Shown here piece by piece: positions 21,692-33,639 of a DNA stretch of 64,000 bases. The notes beneath the pieces were generated by a model, which ran no database searches, was not told the origin of the DNA, and worked only from the letters and a program-made list of their open reading frames with translations. Origin of the DNA: Nelumbo lutea (lineage: Eukaryota > Streptophyta > Magnoliopsida > Proteales > Nelumbonaceae); NCBI GenBank assembly GCA_022828595.1, contig JAKGHH010000005.1:69497655-69561654 (forward strand). Direction: 5' to 3'. The number at the start of each line of letters is the position of its first letter. Within the stretch, counting starts at the first letter, position 1. The position numbers and the translations under genes were made by a program.

Positions 21692-22928
21692 TGTTAGACA
21701 GTTTTGTATACCCTTAGCTTCAATCAAAATGATGTACTTTATGAGTTTATTGTAAATGAATAAAAGTGCATATTTGATTCATGTTCCCTTAGTATGTTTC
21801 TGTGTAATACCCTTAAACTGGACACTTAATGAGACTCGTGTTAGTTTAGAATGTTCACAACCAGTGGGTCGATCTGGGGAGACCTATCCTGACAAGGCTG
21901 ACACTGTGGTGCCACCAAGTCGGTTGGGGTGGATTGTCTCAGCTACCGGGATGAGACCCTAGGCACATACAGTGTAGGATTAATTGAATCTTTGAACTGG
22001 ACCAGATTTCCAGTATTGCCCTGGACCTTGGAGATTGATGAGCAAAACTGGAAAGTTACACCCGACCCCTAGACTCGATTATGATACTGCACTAGGTGTC
22101 AGATTGGGCTGTCTTTGATGTACCAATCAGTGAGATCCTTAACGGGGGTCAAAACCTGGGTATGTTGGGATAGTCTGAGAATTCATCTTAGTGGGTGATC
22201 ATAGTGACAGGATCAGCCCCTTTGTCGGACAAAGGTAATGATCGGGGATGCTCTCTCACTGATGGAAACCAAGACTGCCGGTAGCCGATTTCAATCATTG
22301 AGATTTGTTTTTGCAAAATATATTTTATATGAGATATAAAAGTATATATATTATGGTTTCGAAATGATTTGCAAAAGGTTTTAATTCCCGGGATCCATAG
22401 AAGAGAGAGTGCAACACTGTTCCTTGCAGCTAAGGGAGAGGTCCTCTCTTGTCGGGTAGTGTATGATCATTATGGGCTAAGAGGTTAAGTGTAAGACCAT
22501 TGAGGATGATACCTGATGGGCTAATCTTGCATCTGCCCATAGTCCCTAGGTGTTACAAGGTGGTTTGGCCCAAGAATCACTTAGGGTAAGTGTTAGGCCC
22601 ATAGAGACCATGAGATGGTTTTCAGGGGGTGCACTGTCCATAACAGTGTATTCGGCCAGGCCTTGTAACAAAGGTTGGGCTGAACCCATGTGGCTGATGT
22701 GTAGATTAATGATTGGGTCCCACGCCATACAAGGAAGCCCAACTGGGCAGCAGTTTGGAAGGCTAAATGAATACATAACCTTAAATGGATCTTAAGCCCA
22801 TTTCGAGATGGGCTAATTTGATTAGTCACTTAAGGGGCGAATTCTGAGATGGATCAACTGATAGGATTGGGCCCAGACCCTATCCACTTAGAGAGTCCAA
22901 GATCTAAATGAGATTTAGATCTGGAAAC

Positions 22929-23052
22929 CTCCTAATTAGATTAGGAGATGGCTGATCTAATTTGCAGATAAGATAAGGGTTATCCCTTATCACTTAAAGG
23001 GACTTCTAATCCAAATATGATTTGGGTTAGCAACTCCTAATGAGATTAGGAG
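22929..23052 (+). promoter_or_regulatory. cluster of palindromes upstream of the LTR TATA box
   Basis: CTCCTAAT-TAG-ATTAGGAG (22929-22947) and CTCCTAAT-GAG-ATTAGGAG (23034-23052) are two copies of one perfect palindrome with 3-nt centres. Between them lie ATAAGGG-TTAT-CCCTTAT (22973-22990) and a 25-nt palindrome CTAATCCAAAT...TTTGGGTTAG (23006-23030) with one mismatch. This suggests dimeric transcription-factor sites in the LTR enhancer. The protein that binds is unknown. Confidence 0.55.
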
Positions 23053-23068
23053 CTTATCCCTTTAAGTC

Positions 23069-23077
23069 TATAAAAGG
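23069..23077 (+). promoter_or_regulatory. TATA box of the solo LTR
   Basis: TATAAAAGG, 17 bp downstream of the second palindrome and followed by a purine-rich stretch. Confidence 0.6.
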
Positions 23078-23649
23078 AAGAGGGGGCGGCAACCTTTAGA
23101 CATGCAATACAATCCAGAGATCCTTCTCTTCAGAGCTGAGATTACTAGAAGAGAGAATTCTGCACCCTGCAAATACTCTCTTGCCGCCTCCTTCCTGCAG
23201 CCGCCGTCTACAGCAATTCGATCTCCAGTTCTTGGGAGAAATCAAGATTTGATCTTGATACCAATCTTTTGGAGAAAAGATTGGTGGGAGTTGTATTCAC
23301 AAGCCGTCCAATTGATTCTTGCGAAGGGTCAAGTTCTTTTGGAAGAACACTGTTGATTCTGCTCCACCCTGCACTGCGCCATCTTCAGTGGGAGCAGATT
23401 TTGGATCCTTCCTTGGGCGTGAACACCTCCATTGGGAGATACTGCTTCTCTGTATCAGGTATTATCCCTCCCTACTCCTTTTGGTTCAGATCTGGTTCAG
23501 TTTATGGTTCAAGAATGATCATTGAAAATATGATTTTCTAAATAGGGAATTCGATTCCCAGTTGAAGGGAGAGAAAAAATTTTGAAATTCGCCACCTTAT
23601 TCTGCAATCTTTGGGCGCCATGTGATGGATATCCTATCCCTTCATCTAC

Positions 23650-23790
23650 AACACATGTTATCAATCGTATGCCTTCCCGGCTATTTTCAAACCTTTTCCC
23701 CATAAGTATTATATTCTATGGATGTATCTGTTTTTGAATCTGAACCCTTCTTTCAAGGAGAGAGTAATGCTGAGGAGAAACCGACTTAGG
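23650..23790 (+). pseudogene. Copia integrase, continuation after the solo LTR
   Basis: THVINRMPSRLFS resumes the integrase. In another frame MDVSVFESEPFFQGES matches the start of the Copia linker. The element fades by about 23890 and no reverse transcriptase follows. Confidence 0.75.
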
Positions 23791-23889
23791 TTCCTCCCTT
23801 TCATGTCTTTCTCCGTCGTTGCAAGGATCAACAATGTTCAAGAGTTGTGGAACAGCTTGAAGCTGTGCAACCAATACCATCGAACTCTC

Positions 23890-23997
23890 CGGGGGTAGAT
23901 CTATTGCAATCAGGTACCATTTACCCAAAAGGGCCTTATTAACCGTTTTGAGATTTCTGATGCCAAGGCCTCCAAATTTTCTAGGTTGGCACATCAA
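23890..23997 (-). mobile_element. LINE reverse-transcriptase C-terminal scrap
   Basis: Minus strand PRKFGGLGIRNLKTVNKALL followed by GKW matches the GGLGIRNL...NKALLGKW block at the end of plant L1 reverse transcriptase. Only about 35 codons remain. Confidence 0.7.
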
Positions 23998-23999
23998 TC

Positions 24000-25010
24000 A
24001 TGACTCATTAACTCCATAGGTACTTGGCAAATGACCTCTCAAATGTGAATGCATGCATAAGTTCATTGCGTTTGCATATAATTTTGGATCTAAACATGGT
24101 ACACCATTTAAAACCTCAATGCACCTACTAAGTGGATATGGGTCAGGTAGTGGAACTAATGGCAAACTCTTTTCATGATCTTTATTCATACGGTACATTG
24201 ACTCCATAGTAAATGCAATGCAAGCTTCACCATAAGCCTTCAAATTGTTGACTAATGTTTTTGACCTTTTGGGGTAATGACTTTGTCTAGGGATATTGGT
24301 CTCTTCCCTCTATTGGAAATATTTGTGCATCTGATGTAAGCATGGGATTTGAAGAATCCAACCTAGTATACTTAGTTCGGTATTTACCGGAATCCAATAA
24401 AAAGTTACTACTCTCTGCATCAGGGGTATCTTTATCTTCTTCCCTAGAAGATCTTGCACGATTAGTAATTTTAGTGGTGTCACAAAATTTTGCAAAGCTC
24501 ATCCCACAAGGGAAATCCTGTTGTTTGTAAATTTTTTTGCAATGAGATGATCTTGCATGGATGGATGTAATTGGATAAATTATATACTTAAATTGCTAAT
24601 ACTTTAAAAAGATTGAATCATAAAATACATATGACTCACTCTTATGTAGGCCTCCCATACATCATCATATGCCAAAGTGATCTTCCTAGATGGATCCATA
24701 CTAAAACCTGTTTGCTTGCATGCATTCTTGAACTTTTATACACACTTCGTAGTTTTTGAATTTTGTTTTTCGGTTGCATATCTGTATACTTGCACCCTAT
24801 CTTCCTATTGAAATCCCTTTGAACTTCTTTCCAACCAATAGAGGTAAACGTAGTAGTCTAATTATTACCCTTTTTGCACTGCTCTACCATCAATTCAACA
24901 AATATCCTCTCCTCCTTTCTTGACCATTTGGCATTATCTTTTGTATCTCTAGATGTACTATAAGGCACGTTAAAGCGATGGGGTTGTTTGGTACCTATTC
25001 ATCTCGGGCC
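24000..25010 (-). pseudogene. broken Myb/SANT-like domain gene
   Basis: On the minus strand WSRKEERIFVELMVEQCKKG, then FTSIGWKEVQRDFN, is the Myb/SANT-like domain found in plant L10-interacting MYB-type proteins, which are related to PIF/Harbinger-encoded DNA-binding proteins. A DDVWEAYI-like segment follows. After a probable intron (about 24535-24640) comes a linker, and at 24000-24243 a tail with SRCIEVLNGVP resembling the family's conserved C-terminal helix. Stops (one near 24860) and frame changes break it. It may descend from a transposon or from a host gene. Confidence 0.6.
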
Positions 25011-25695
25011 TAACCAGCCAAGTGGGAGATGATGGTAGAGTGGCCATAGGCCCTCATTTAATCCTCAACATGTTGGAATATCCAATGGCCATGTGACAAG
25101 CCACATGTTGATGGTTATCTCCATGCAACACTCTCACACACAATCATTCATTTTAAATAATTACCTATTTATTTATTTTTTATAAAAACAAATTTATTTG
25201 ATTGTTTATTTGAAAACATTTTCATGCATGGAGATACCAATGTTGTTGGATTATTTGGATCCATATTCCAGCTCTTATTGGGTCAATGGATATCCATTTG
25301 ACCCGGTGTAGACTGGATGACCAAGTGGTTAGATCCTTGGTCAACATGAGACACTTGTCTCAAATCTGATGGAGCATGAATTCTAATGTTAAGGAACACT
25401 TATCTCAATTGGTTATTCTGGTAACTGTTTTCCTAATGTCAAGGAACTTAACGTTGGAGAAGCAACTATATAAGGGATCACTCCCAAGTGCTTCAACAAC
25501 TTGACATAAGTTCTTTACTGAGAAAGGAAAAATATCCTCTCAGCCTCAGCTCTGATCAGATTAAGCAGTTCTGTCTTACACTTTGTTTGAGAGGTTGGTG
25601 TCTCGGATCGTGTACTGTGCAGCTGCTATTATTCTCCTTGCATGCAGGTTCGACACATAGAGATCTCAGCCGTTCGCTTCTGCATATACTTGGAT
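25011..25695. other. intergenic, with a TATA-like motif
   Basis: No gene seen. CTATATAAGGG at about 25466 looks like a TATA box about 230 bp before the GMC-oxidoreductase exon fragment. Confidence 0.4.
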
Positions 25696-25774
25696 CATCA
25701 ATTAATGCAAGGGCTCGGGTGTTGGGTGGAGGCACTTGCATCAATGCTAGCTTCTACACAAGAGCAAGCTCCAG
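25696..25774 (+). pseudogene. HOTHEAD-like GMC oxidoreductase exon fragment
   Basis: SSINARARVLGGGTCINASF followed by YTRASS matches the conserved ARVLGGG(S)xxNAGFYTRA block near the FAD-binding N-terminus of plant GMC oxidoreductases (HOTHEAD and mandelonitrile-lyase type). It ends at a good splice donor (CCAG|GTATCA). The expected Rossmann GxGxxG segment is not found upstream and no following exon is seen. So it is an orphan exon piece, perhaps moved by a transposon or left from a lost gene. Confidence 0.6.
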
Positions 25775-26711
25775 GTATCATATATATGTTTCTTCTTTCT
25801 TTAATTATAATCATATGTATGCAATAGATTAATAATTAATTTGTTTTGAACTCCTTTAGTAATTAGTGGGGTTTGAACTCAAGGCATTATTTATGAACTT
25901 GTTGGTTACCAGCAGAGAACTAGAGGTTTCTACTCAACTTTCTACATCTATTCTGGGTATTCAATTCTCTGAGGGTAGTGTTAAGAACTTCTTCCGTGTT
26001 CATTGCATATATGAACTTGTAGATACATTCATCTTTGTATGTGTAGCTGTAGGCGAACATGTAAAGAATTCTGTTTTTATAGGATATATCATATATGTGT
26101 AGGTGGAAAGCAATTATTCAGTCTTGTAGGATTTATAAAGGCACAAAAGATAAGCCCGGTTCATAATTCCTGAATCTTGATAAAATGCTGGATTAAGGCA
26201 CCAACATTTTCATGATCAAAGGATTCAAAAGTTTTCTTGGTTCATCAGACAGCTACTAGTGTTGGATACTAAGTAAAGTTAAGGAGAGTTGTTTATAAGA
26301 AAATACAATCTGGAATCTGGATGATGAGTGAGAACTGCCAAGTATTGGGCAACGATACTGGACCTTTAAATCTTTACCCAATTTTAGTTCGACTCCAACT
26401 AACTACATGAATGCTGTTTTGCAGAGTTGGTTAGTTCTAGATTTGGTGTCAGGTTGAATAAATAAATTATAGGTAAGAACAGTTGCTCTTTTGTTGGGAT
26501 CATTCTACAATTTGTGGTCTTTGTTTTTTTCCCTTGGCATTTCACTCAATTTGAATGGCAAAGAGAAAGGCTATTTTTGGACTCTCTGATGCAGAATACC
26601 ATTTTTTTTTTGTCTTGGCTTTTTATTATGTGTAATTTTTAAGCAACTAGTTAAATTTCATTTGGTTAAACAGATCTTTCAACTAAAACTATGAGCATAT
26701 TTTTGCTTTCT
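25775..26711. other. intergenic, nothing recognised
   Basis: Moderately AT-rich, with no coherent frame and no repeat structure noticed. Confidence 0.4.
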
Positions 26712-26880
26712 AAAAAGGGCAGCCCAGTGTATGAGGCTTTCGCCAATGCAGGGTCTGGGGAGGGACAGGTGTATGCAGCCTTACCCCTGCACATATAGAG
26801 AGGCTGTTTCCATGATTTGAACCCTGGTCACCCAGGTTGCAATGGAGTAACCCAACCAAAGGCCTACCCTCTGGAAGAGA
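26712..26880 (+). mobile_element. Au-type SINE
   Basis: Starts AAAGGGCAGCCCAGTGTATG and has AGGGTCTGGGGAGGG, GCAGCCTTACCC and AGGCTGTTTCCATG with a B-box-like TTTGAACCC. This is the diagnostic order of the widespread angiosperm Au SINE (tRNA-derived, non-coding). Several bases differ from the usual consensus, so it is an old copy. Confidence 0.8.
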
Positions 26881-29001
26881 GAAAAGTAGTTCTGGTTTTA
26901 GCATTTATTATAGTCTTTGACAACGGTACTGTTTCTCAGTAGTTACATGGATGTTGTAATGGATTCTATGTAAAGGATTTACTTTCTATCATAATCCTTC
27001 ATGTTCTTAACAATTCAAATGCTAGGAAATGATTTATGAAGTACTCCTTCTCCTTAAAACTCAAACCGATGGTGAGAACTTAAGGCCTCATATAAAGATT
27101 TAACAAGAAAAAAGTTATTGTCTTTGTTGTTATAGACTTGTTAACATGTTTTAATTTCTTGATTTTCTTCTTTCTACCCTATTGGGTCTTTTGCTCTTAT
27201 TTATTCTTAATTTTGCATATACTTAGGTGGGCCTCTAATATATAAAATCTGGAGATGGTTTAAGGATGAACCTCCTTCCCTCTATGTTAAGAACAGACTA
27301 GAGCTTTTGCTGCATTACTGGTTGACATTTTTTTAGTAAACGGAAAAAAAGTATTGTAGTATTGTAAGGAGGGTGAGGAATCCTTAGAATTTACAAACAA
27401 GTATGACTATAATATCCACATGACATATACAACATGTTCAAAAAATGATGGAGCCTACTGATTCTGGAAACAATCAAAAGGAGCTCTCATGAATTGGTGT
27501 TGTACTTTGGCCCATCTCAACAAGGTCTATCATTTTTTCAATTTTATTTTTACCCAACTTTCTGATTATAGGTGACTTATCTAGAAATTTCCTGTGTGAA
27601 TAAGAACAAGATCGTATTCCTTCCAAACTGAGCCTGTAGAATTCCCATGTTTCATTGTTCCAGACATTTGTGCAAAAAACACGGTATTTTCCTTGATTGT
27701 ATATGTTGTGTTTCCTTCCATGGCTTGAGCCCTAATGGCTAAAATTCATGGCAGGCTGGAGAGTTCTCTTCTCGCATTCAGCAGCTAGGTAGCTAGCTGT
27801 GGTTCTGCTGCCAACCAGGACTTGGTCGGTTCAAAATTTTGGATGAGTTGATCATTGACCTGTTGCTGAAGAAGGCATCTTAATATATGAATCAACTGTG
27901 CCAAGTGAAGCTAGGCAATGTGCTGAGGTGTTCCATATGTGCCTTCACTATGGTCCATGGAGATTTTTTATTCCTTCTTCCCCAATGACATCCAACTAAT
28001 TTTCCCTAGTTCTGTTTTTTCCCATTCTTTGTTATTCTTCTTTGATAGAGAACTGCATATCTGGCTGTACTTGAAAAGCCCCAACCATGTAATTTTGGTG
28101 TATGCTGCTTATTGGAAGTAATTTAGACTCACATTTCATTTCGTAATTGTGATTTTGAAGGTCAAAGGATTGACATGATCTTATAAGCATTGACATTTTA
28201 AACTCTCCTCTGCTATTTGTTATTTGTGAAAATTCAATGGTTCATTAAATAACCAGAACTAGTTTGATTTTCATAAAGAAAACAAAAAATTATGACAACA
28301 GACTTAAATGCCCCAAATTTAAGCCCAAAATAGTGGCAGATGGTGTTTTCTTCTATCGTTCTAGAGGAAAAACTTGAATTAGGCTCAAATTGGGTTTAAA
28401 AGAAGAGGCAGGATGGTTTATTTCCAAAACTTTTAGGGGCATTTAAGACTTTATGACATGGTTATCAAATTCATGTCCAAAGGGTAAATTTGGAAAGAGA
28501 TGAAAAAAATAGCAATTTACCCAGTACAGTGGGTGTTGCAAAAGAATGGGAAAATAAGAAACATCATTTATCTGGGCAAATCAAACAAAAAAAGAACATG
28601 GGTAAATGTGATTCCGAAAAAGAACATAGCCTTAGAAAACAATTTGGCCTTTAAATAATTAGGCCAAGAACTAGCTTAAGATGGGACCCGCCAGAGGGCT
28701 TTAAGTCTATAGAGTTTACACAGATCCTCTAGACTTCTTAGACAAAGGTCTCCTTTTAAAGATTTGTAGGCATTAGGCCAAGATACCTAGTACTAGTAGT
28801 GTTTGCTTTCCTCCTCATAACCCGTCCAAAGAAAATGTCTAATTTTCTTCTCAAAGGTTCTCATAATACTTTTGGGAATGCCAAAATCCATAAGTAGATA
28901 TGTAGAGGCATAAAATAAAGGGCATGCTTTAGTAGAATAATTAGAGCTCCAGCTGAGAGAAAATTTTCCTTCGGAGATTCAAATTTATAATAATTTTTCT
29001 T
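26881..29001. other. intergenic, nothing recognised
   Basis: No gene or repeat identified in these 2.1 kb. The short open frame at 27939-28121 has no recognisable motif. Confidence 0.4.
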
Positions 29002-29399
29002 AAGGCTACGTTTGGGAATGATGCAAATGGAGTGTCAATCCCGGTTCAGGGTAAATTTGCACTCTAGTTCGTTTTTGCCTGTGTTTGGCAACATTAGATT
29101 TATGCATTGAAAAATGAGAGATCAATGCATATTTACATTGATAATAAGATGTAAAAGTACATCAATCAAAATGAAGTAAATTTGCATTCAAGTGGGTTTT
29201 TGATAAAAAATATATATATATATATATACATATGCTTTATTGTAATTCATGTTTGCATCCATTACAGTTTAAAGTTTGTTTCGTAAGAAGGTAAATTTGT
29301 CAGTGCAAGACTAACCCAATTTTACAATTTATATGAACCGTTTTATACTCTACATATTTGCATTCACACTTATTCGTATTGTTTCCAAACACAGCCTAA
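29002..29399. mobile_element. Tourist-like (PIF/Harbinger) MITE
   Basis: GGCTACGTTTGGGAATGATG at the left and its near complement ending CCAAACACAGCC at the right are terminal inverted repeats. TAA stands on both sides (29002-29004 and 29397-29399), the 3-bp target duplication of this superfamily. Core of 392 bp, no coding capacity, with an AT microsatellite at 29208-29230. Confidence 0.7.
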
Positions 29400-30000
29400 C
29401 AAATCATCAAACATATAATGTCTTGCATTGCCTTTATGAATTAGAACACCCAAATATCTACAAGGAAGTGATTGTTTGCTAAAAAACAAAGCCATCCAAA
29501 TCATTTTACATCAAGTATTTGACCAAACCTAGCTTCATAACCACCACATTCAATTCACTCTATTTAAGTCTTGTTTTTTTTTTAATAAATGAAAAAATAT
29601 ATATACACAAAAAAATAAAACATTACAAAACGAATAATCTATCCAAGCAATAGGGGTGCAAATGGATCGTATCATGATCCAATCCTATATATATATATAT
29701 ATATTATTTATATTGCATTTTTTTCAATTTATTGTATTGTTTTTTTATAAAATGTATATATATGATGAAAATAGTTAAAAATGTGCTCGTATTTTTTGTT
29801 TTTCTTTATTCAAATTGTTATATTTTAATTTTAATTAAATTGGAATGGATCATATACAAATATATAACTTCCTCATTGGATTCATATTCAAATCCATATT
29901 TATGAGATGCAATCAGATCTGTTGTTAATAGTATTCGGTCATATTCGAATATACCTTTATTCAAATTCGATCAAATATGTTTGTATCCATACCAAGTAGG
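29400..30000. other. AT-rich intergenic
   Basis: No gene. GGGGTGCAAATGGATC at about 29653 is an hAT-like start motif. (TA)n at 29683-29703. Confidence 0.4.
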
Positions 30001-30497
30001 TAGGCTTGTCAATGATATCCAAAACTTCACAACTCAATCCAATTATCACATATTTGGATGAGATATTTATATAATAATATTTGGATTTTGCAATCTAAAT
30101 CCGATTAATAATAATAAATATAAATTATATAAACAAAAAAAAAACATAAAAGTTTATAACAATTTGGATATATTATTACTATCATTATCATCATTTATAT
30201 TGACACATGCAAAGCATGTGCATGCTTACTAGTATGTATATATATAATGTATAATATATTAAATAAATTATATATATATAGAGAGAGAGACTATGCATAT
30301 AATATTTAATATATATTATACATAAATATTTATTTTTTATTTATTATAATCAGGTCTATTGGGTGAGACCCGATTGTCCCAAGAACCGATTAGTTTGGTT
30401 CCGGGTCCAAAAAAAATACAGACCTTATCGGGTTTGGGTCCTCAACATTTCATATTGGGTCGGTTCTGACCCATACCCGACCCTTTACAGCCCTAGT
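30001..30497. mobile_element. possible hAT-like non-autonomous element
   Basis: The right end reads CCCGACCCTTTACAGCCCTA. Its complement TAGGGCTGTAAAGGGTCGGG is a common start of plant hAT-type elements. The left end TAGGCTTGTCAATGATATCC is less certain. TA-rich centre. No target duplication verified. Confidence 0.35.
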
Positions 30498-31960
30498 CAT
30501 AGCTTAGAGTAATCAGTGTCCCTCGTGATCGTACCTTATTGTGCTTGAAGAGAAAACTAGATCTTACCTTACTTCATCCTTTGAGATCAATCCTCACTTT
30601 TTTTTGCCTTGTGAATATATGTTGGTTTTTCAATGTATTCTAGTGTATAAATTTATATATAAAAAAAAAGTGTTTTAGTGTAGAAGATTTAACGGTACAT
30701 TAATTAAAGTTGTAATTAATGATTTTAATAGTATGGTAACCTATATTTTTAAATCAACCCATAAACGAAACCACTTTTCATCTAGGTAGAAGGTAAGTAG
30801 TTCAACCATCTCAGTCAAATGAGTAAACCCATGATACTAAAATTAAACAATAAAAATTTTAAAATATACAAATATATTAAAATATAAAAAACAAAGATAA
30901 TCTGTAAAAAAATTAGGCTAGTCTATATTGTTATATATTTGTCATATATTGAACATAAGTATGATGTTATTCTTCTAGATTAAATAGAAATATACTAAAA
31001 GGAAAAAAAAATAAGTATATACAATAGAAACACCCAAATAGAGCAAACAAACACCCAAGCCATACAATGACAACCAAAAAAAAAAGTATGATAATATAAA
31101 ATTTAAAATGACATAAGATGAAAACCATTTTTTCTATCTATGTGGTGGGTCAACAATTTAACCATTAACTCTTTAAAAATAAAAAATACAAAAGAAAATC
31201 TATAGAACAATTTTGGGCACATCCCTAATATTATATATTAATTACATTAAACAAAAATAAGTATGATAAACAATATTTGCTTTTATTAACGGTGAAAATG
31301 AAATACAAAATTCAATTGTCTTGGTCAAATGGGTCAGCCAATAATGTAATAATTACACAATAAAAATACACAAAGTTTTAGAAGATATATAAAAATGTAG
31401 AAAATTTTGGCATATCTTTGATATTATATTCTCAAGGTATTGAAAAAAAAATGTAATAAATAAGAATCAATTTTATCAATGCTGGAAATGGAATACAAAA
31501 ATTAGGAAAAAAATATAATTGAAGTATAATTCATGATCCCATTAATCGGGTCAAGGTCATTAACCATCGGATAGGCCCAATGTTCTAAAGATCGATTGCA
31601 ATTGCATTCCCCTCACAAATAAATAAGTTAACTTGTGATATCATAAAATAATTAATGAAGCATAAAGTATAAAAAGTATAAACTTATAGAAAATTTAATA
31701 ATGTATTTAATATTATATATTCTTCATATCTATGGTGCCAAAACAGTATGAAACTAGAGTTGTGACCACCATCCCCAATAAATTTTGATGGATACTACAT
31801 GATTGGTGGCATACAAGTAAACCAATGAGTAACTCCAATAGGGGAAAATGAGATGAAGTAGATTACTGAAATTGTTTGGTCAAGTGCATAGAAAACCATA
31901 TATAACATTTTTTCGAGAAAAAAAAAACAATTTAATGTTAAAGGGGATAAAATTTGAAAA
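30498..31960. other. AT-rich intergenic
   Basis: Very AT-rich, no gene. Loosely repeated phrases (GGTCAA...GGGTCA...CCAAT, ACAAAAATAAGTATGATAAA, AATATTATATATT) recur about every 170 bp between 30780 and 31720, as in an old decayed tandem array. Confidence 0.35.
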
Positions 31961-32035
31961 TGGATATGGCACTAAATAGAATTGAATGCTGAAAGATGAT
32001 TCATGTAGTCGATACCATATAATTGGGAAAATGAT
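31961..32035 (+). mobile_element. RTE-type LINE 3' end
   Basis: TGGATATGGCACTAAATAGA followed by GATTCATGTAG...ACCATATAATTGGGA matches 61137-61215, which still encodes the RTE C-terminus. Family tail only. Confidence 0.55.
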
Positions 32036-32574
32036 AAACATTGACCATGTGATTGGTTGTCACTTCTATGGTACCAGCTGAACTATGCTTTGATTACTTA
32101 TCATTGTGCACACTTACTAGTAATAATTGAAGTGTTGAATTGAATGTCTTTTCTTTTTCTGTTAAAATAATTATCGAAACTTCCGATAAGATGGCAGCCA
32201 GCCCAACTTTCAAGTTCAACTTCAGCTATTGGAGGAGGTAATAACACTACTTATTTGCCAAGGTCAATTAGAAAATGAATGAGAGTGAGAGAGGAAACAA
32301 TTGTAGAGGGGTTACGCATGGATTTGGTGAGTGAGTTGTTCAATTCTTAGAATCACATGGGTCATTCAATTATTTCACAAGTATACAATAAATATAAAAA
32401 AATACAAATGGTATATGAAAATACATAGATAGAATTTGTAGAGATCTTTTTTTTATGCATCTATCTAATATCATATATTTATCATACTAAAAAATGCAGG
32501 TATCATAAATAAAAATAATAATATTTCATGTGAAAAGTGAACTTCAGGCATGTACATACGAAACATGCATTGGC
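32036..32574. other. intergenic, nothing recognised
   Basis: No gene seen. Confidence 0.4.
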
Positions 32575-32960
32575 TAGGGGTGATTATGAGCCGGGCCAGG
32601 CTGGGCTTGATACTTATGCCAGGGGATCTAGTCCAGGCTTGAGTCCCAAGCCTAATATATAACCCTGGGCCTAATTTCAACTTTCAGGCCTATGATTTCA
32701 AATATATTATAAGAATAAAAATATAAAATAATATATTTTATTTTTTATAATCATCATCCAAGCCTTACCCCAACTATAAACTATATTTTGTTTTGTTATA
32801 ATACCCATTTTAAATGCCTTCACTCGAGGTCAAATGTTAGATTTAAAAGTTCAAAATTATGATATATATATATATATATAAAATTAGATTTTTAAAATAA
32901 TGATACTTCTTTACCAGGCCCGAAAATTTCCAGTCTGATGTGGGACCACCACGACTCAGT
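32575..32960 (+). mobile_element. hAT-like non-autonomous element end
   Basis: CTAGGGGTGATTATGAGCCG, then GGGCCAGGCTGGGCTTG, is the typical start of a plant hAT-type element. An inverted-like ACCAGGCCCGAAAATTTCC lies near 32915. (AT)n at 32861-32881. The right border is not defined. Confidence 0.4.
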
Positions 32961-33639
32961 CAAATCTGAACACAAAGCCATAGCCCTGGCCTGGAAGTTT
33001 TGGGGTGGGATGAAAATGATTACAAACAGTGTACAAGAAGTCTTACAGCTGGTCCCAAACCCAAATAAAGGGTAAGGGTTACGTCAAAGTGGTAACCAAT
33101 ACCAATATTTGTTTTTTCCAATTTTTTCATGTTTGAACAGCAGAATGGAGAGACATAATTCATGTAGCCAACTCCATATAGTTTGGACAAGGCTTATGTG
33201 ACGAGAATGCTGAATTATATGAATGAATTTGTCATCATGTCCTAATTCGTTTTTTTGGGGGTAAATCTCTTAAAGTATTCCTGAATTTTTTAACAATTGG
33301 CTAGATCCTTCCTGATGTTAGTGTCCATTAGTGTTCCATCATAAGGGAAATGAATGAAGCCTTGGGGTGTGTCAATTGATCTATGAACTATTGGGGATGC
33401 CCTTAGGTGATAACCCGAAGAAAGAAAGTTTTTTGGAGCCCTATAATTGATATGGTTCAAAAGAAGATAGCCACTTGGAAGAATAACTATAATATCTCTA
33501 GGTGGCAAAATCACATTGATTAAATCTACATTGACAAGTTTGCATGTGCATTACTTGTGAGTTTTTAGAATCCCACTGAAAATAATTAGAGTATTGGAAA
33601 AGTTGACGAGAAACTTCTTGTGAGAATCAGGGGATGAAA
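32961..33639. other. intergenic; an RTE tail at 33140-33200
   Basis: GAATGGAGAGACATAATTCATGTAGCC...ACTCCATATAGTTTGG at 33143-33190 is another RTE 3' end. No gene otherwise. Confidence 0.45.

Larger units (their letters stand above)
21692..23644 (+). mobile_element. 1953-bp solo LTR nested in the Copia integrase
   Basis: Begins TGTTAGACAG and ends CCCTTCA (TG...CA). It is flanked by TCTAC on both sides (21687-21691 and 23645-23649), the 5-bp duplication of LTR-element integration. Removing it rejoins the integrase as DVVLS-T-THVINRMPSR. TATAAAAGG at 23069 gives a promoter, followed by about 0.57 kb of R-U5. No gag or pol lies inside, so this is a single LTR left after recombination. The ORFs inside are short and unrecognised. 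Family not determined. Confidence 0.85.

Noticed and set aside
22546..23541. overlapping small open frames in the solo LTR
   Set aside because: They overlap in several phases, lack any family motif and sit in LTR U3/R/U5 sequence.
26710..26904. minus-strand open frame, and the tRNA-like B box as a tRNA gene
   Set aside because: The segment is a SINE; no cloverleaf with an acceptor stem can be formed from what is visible.
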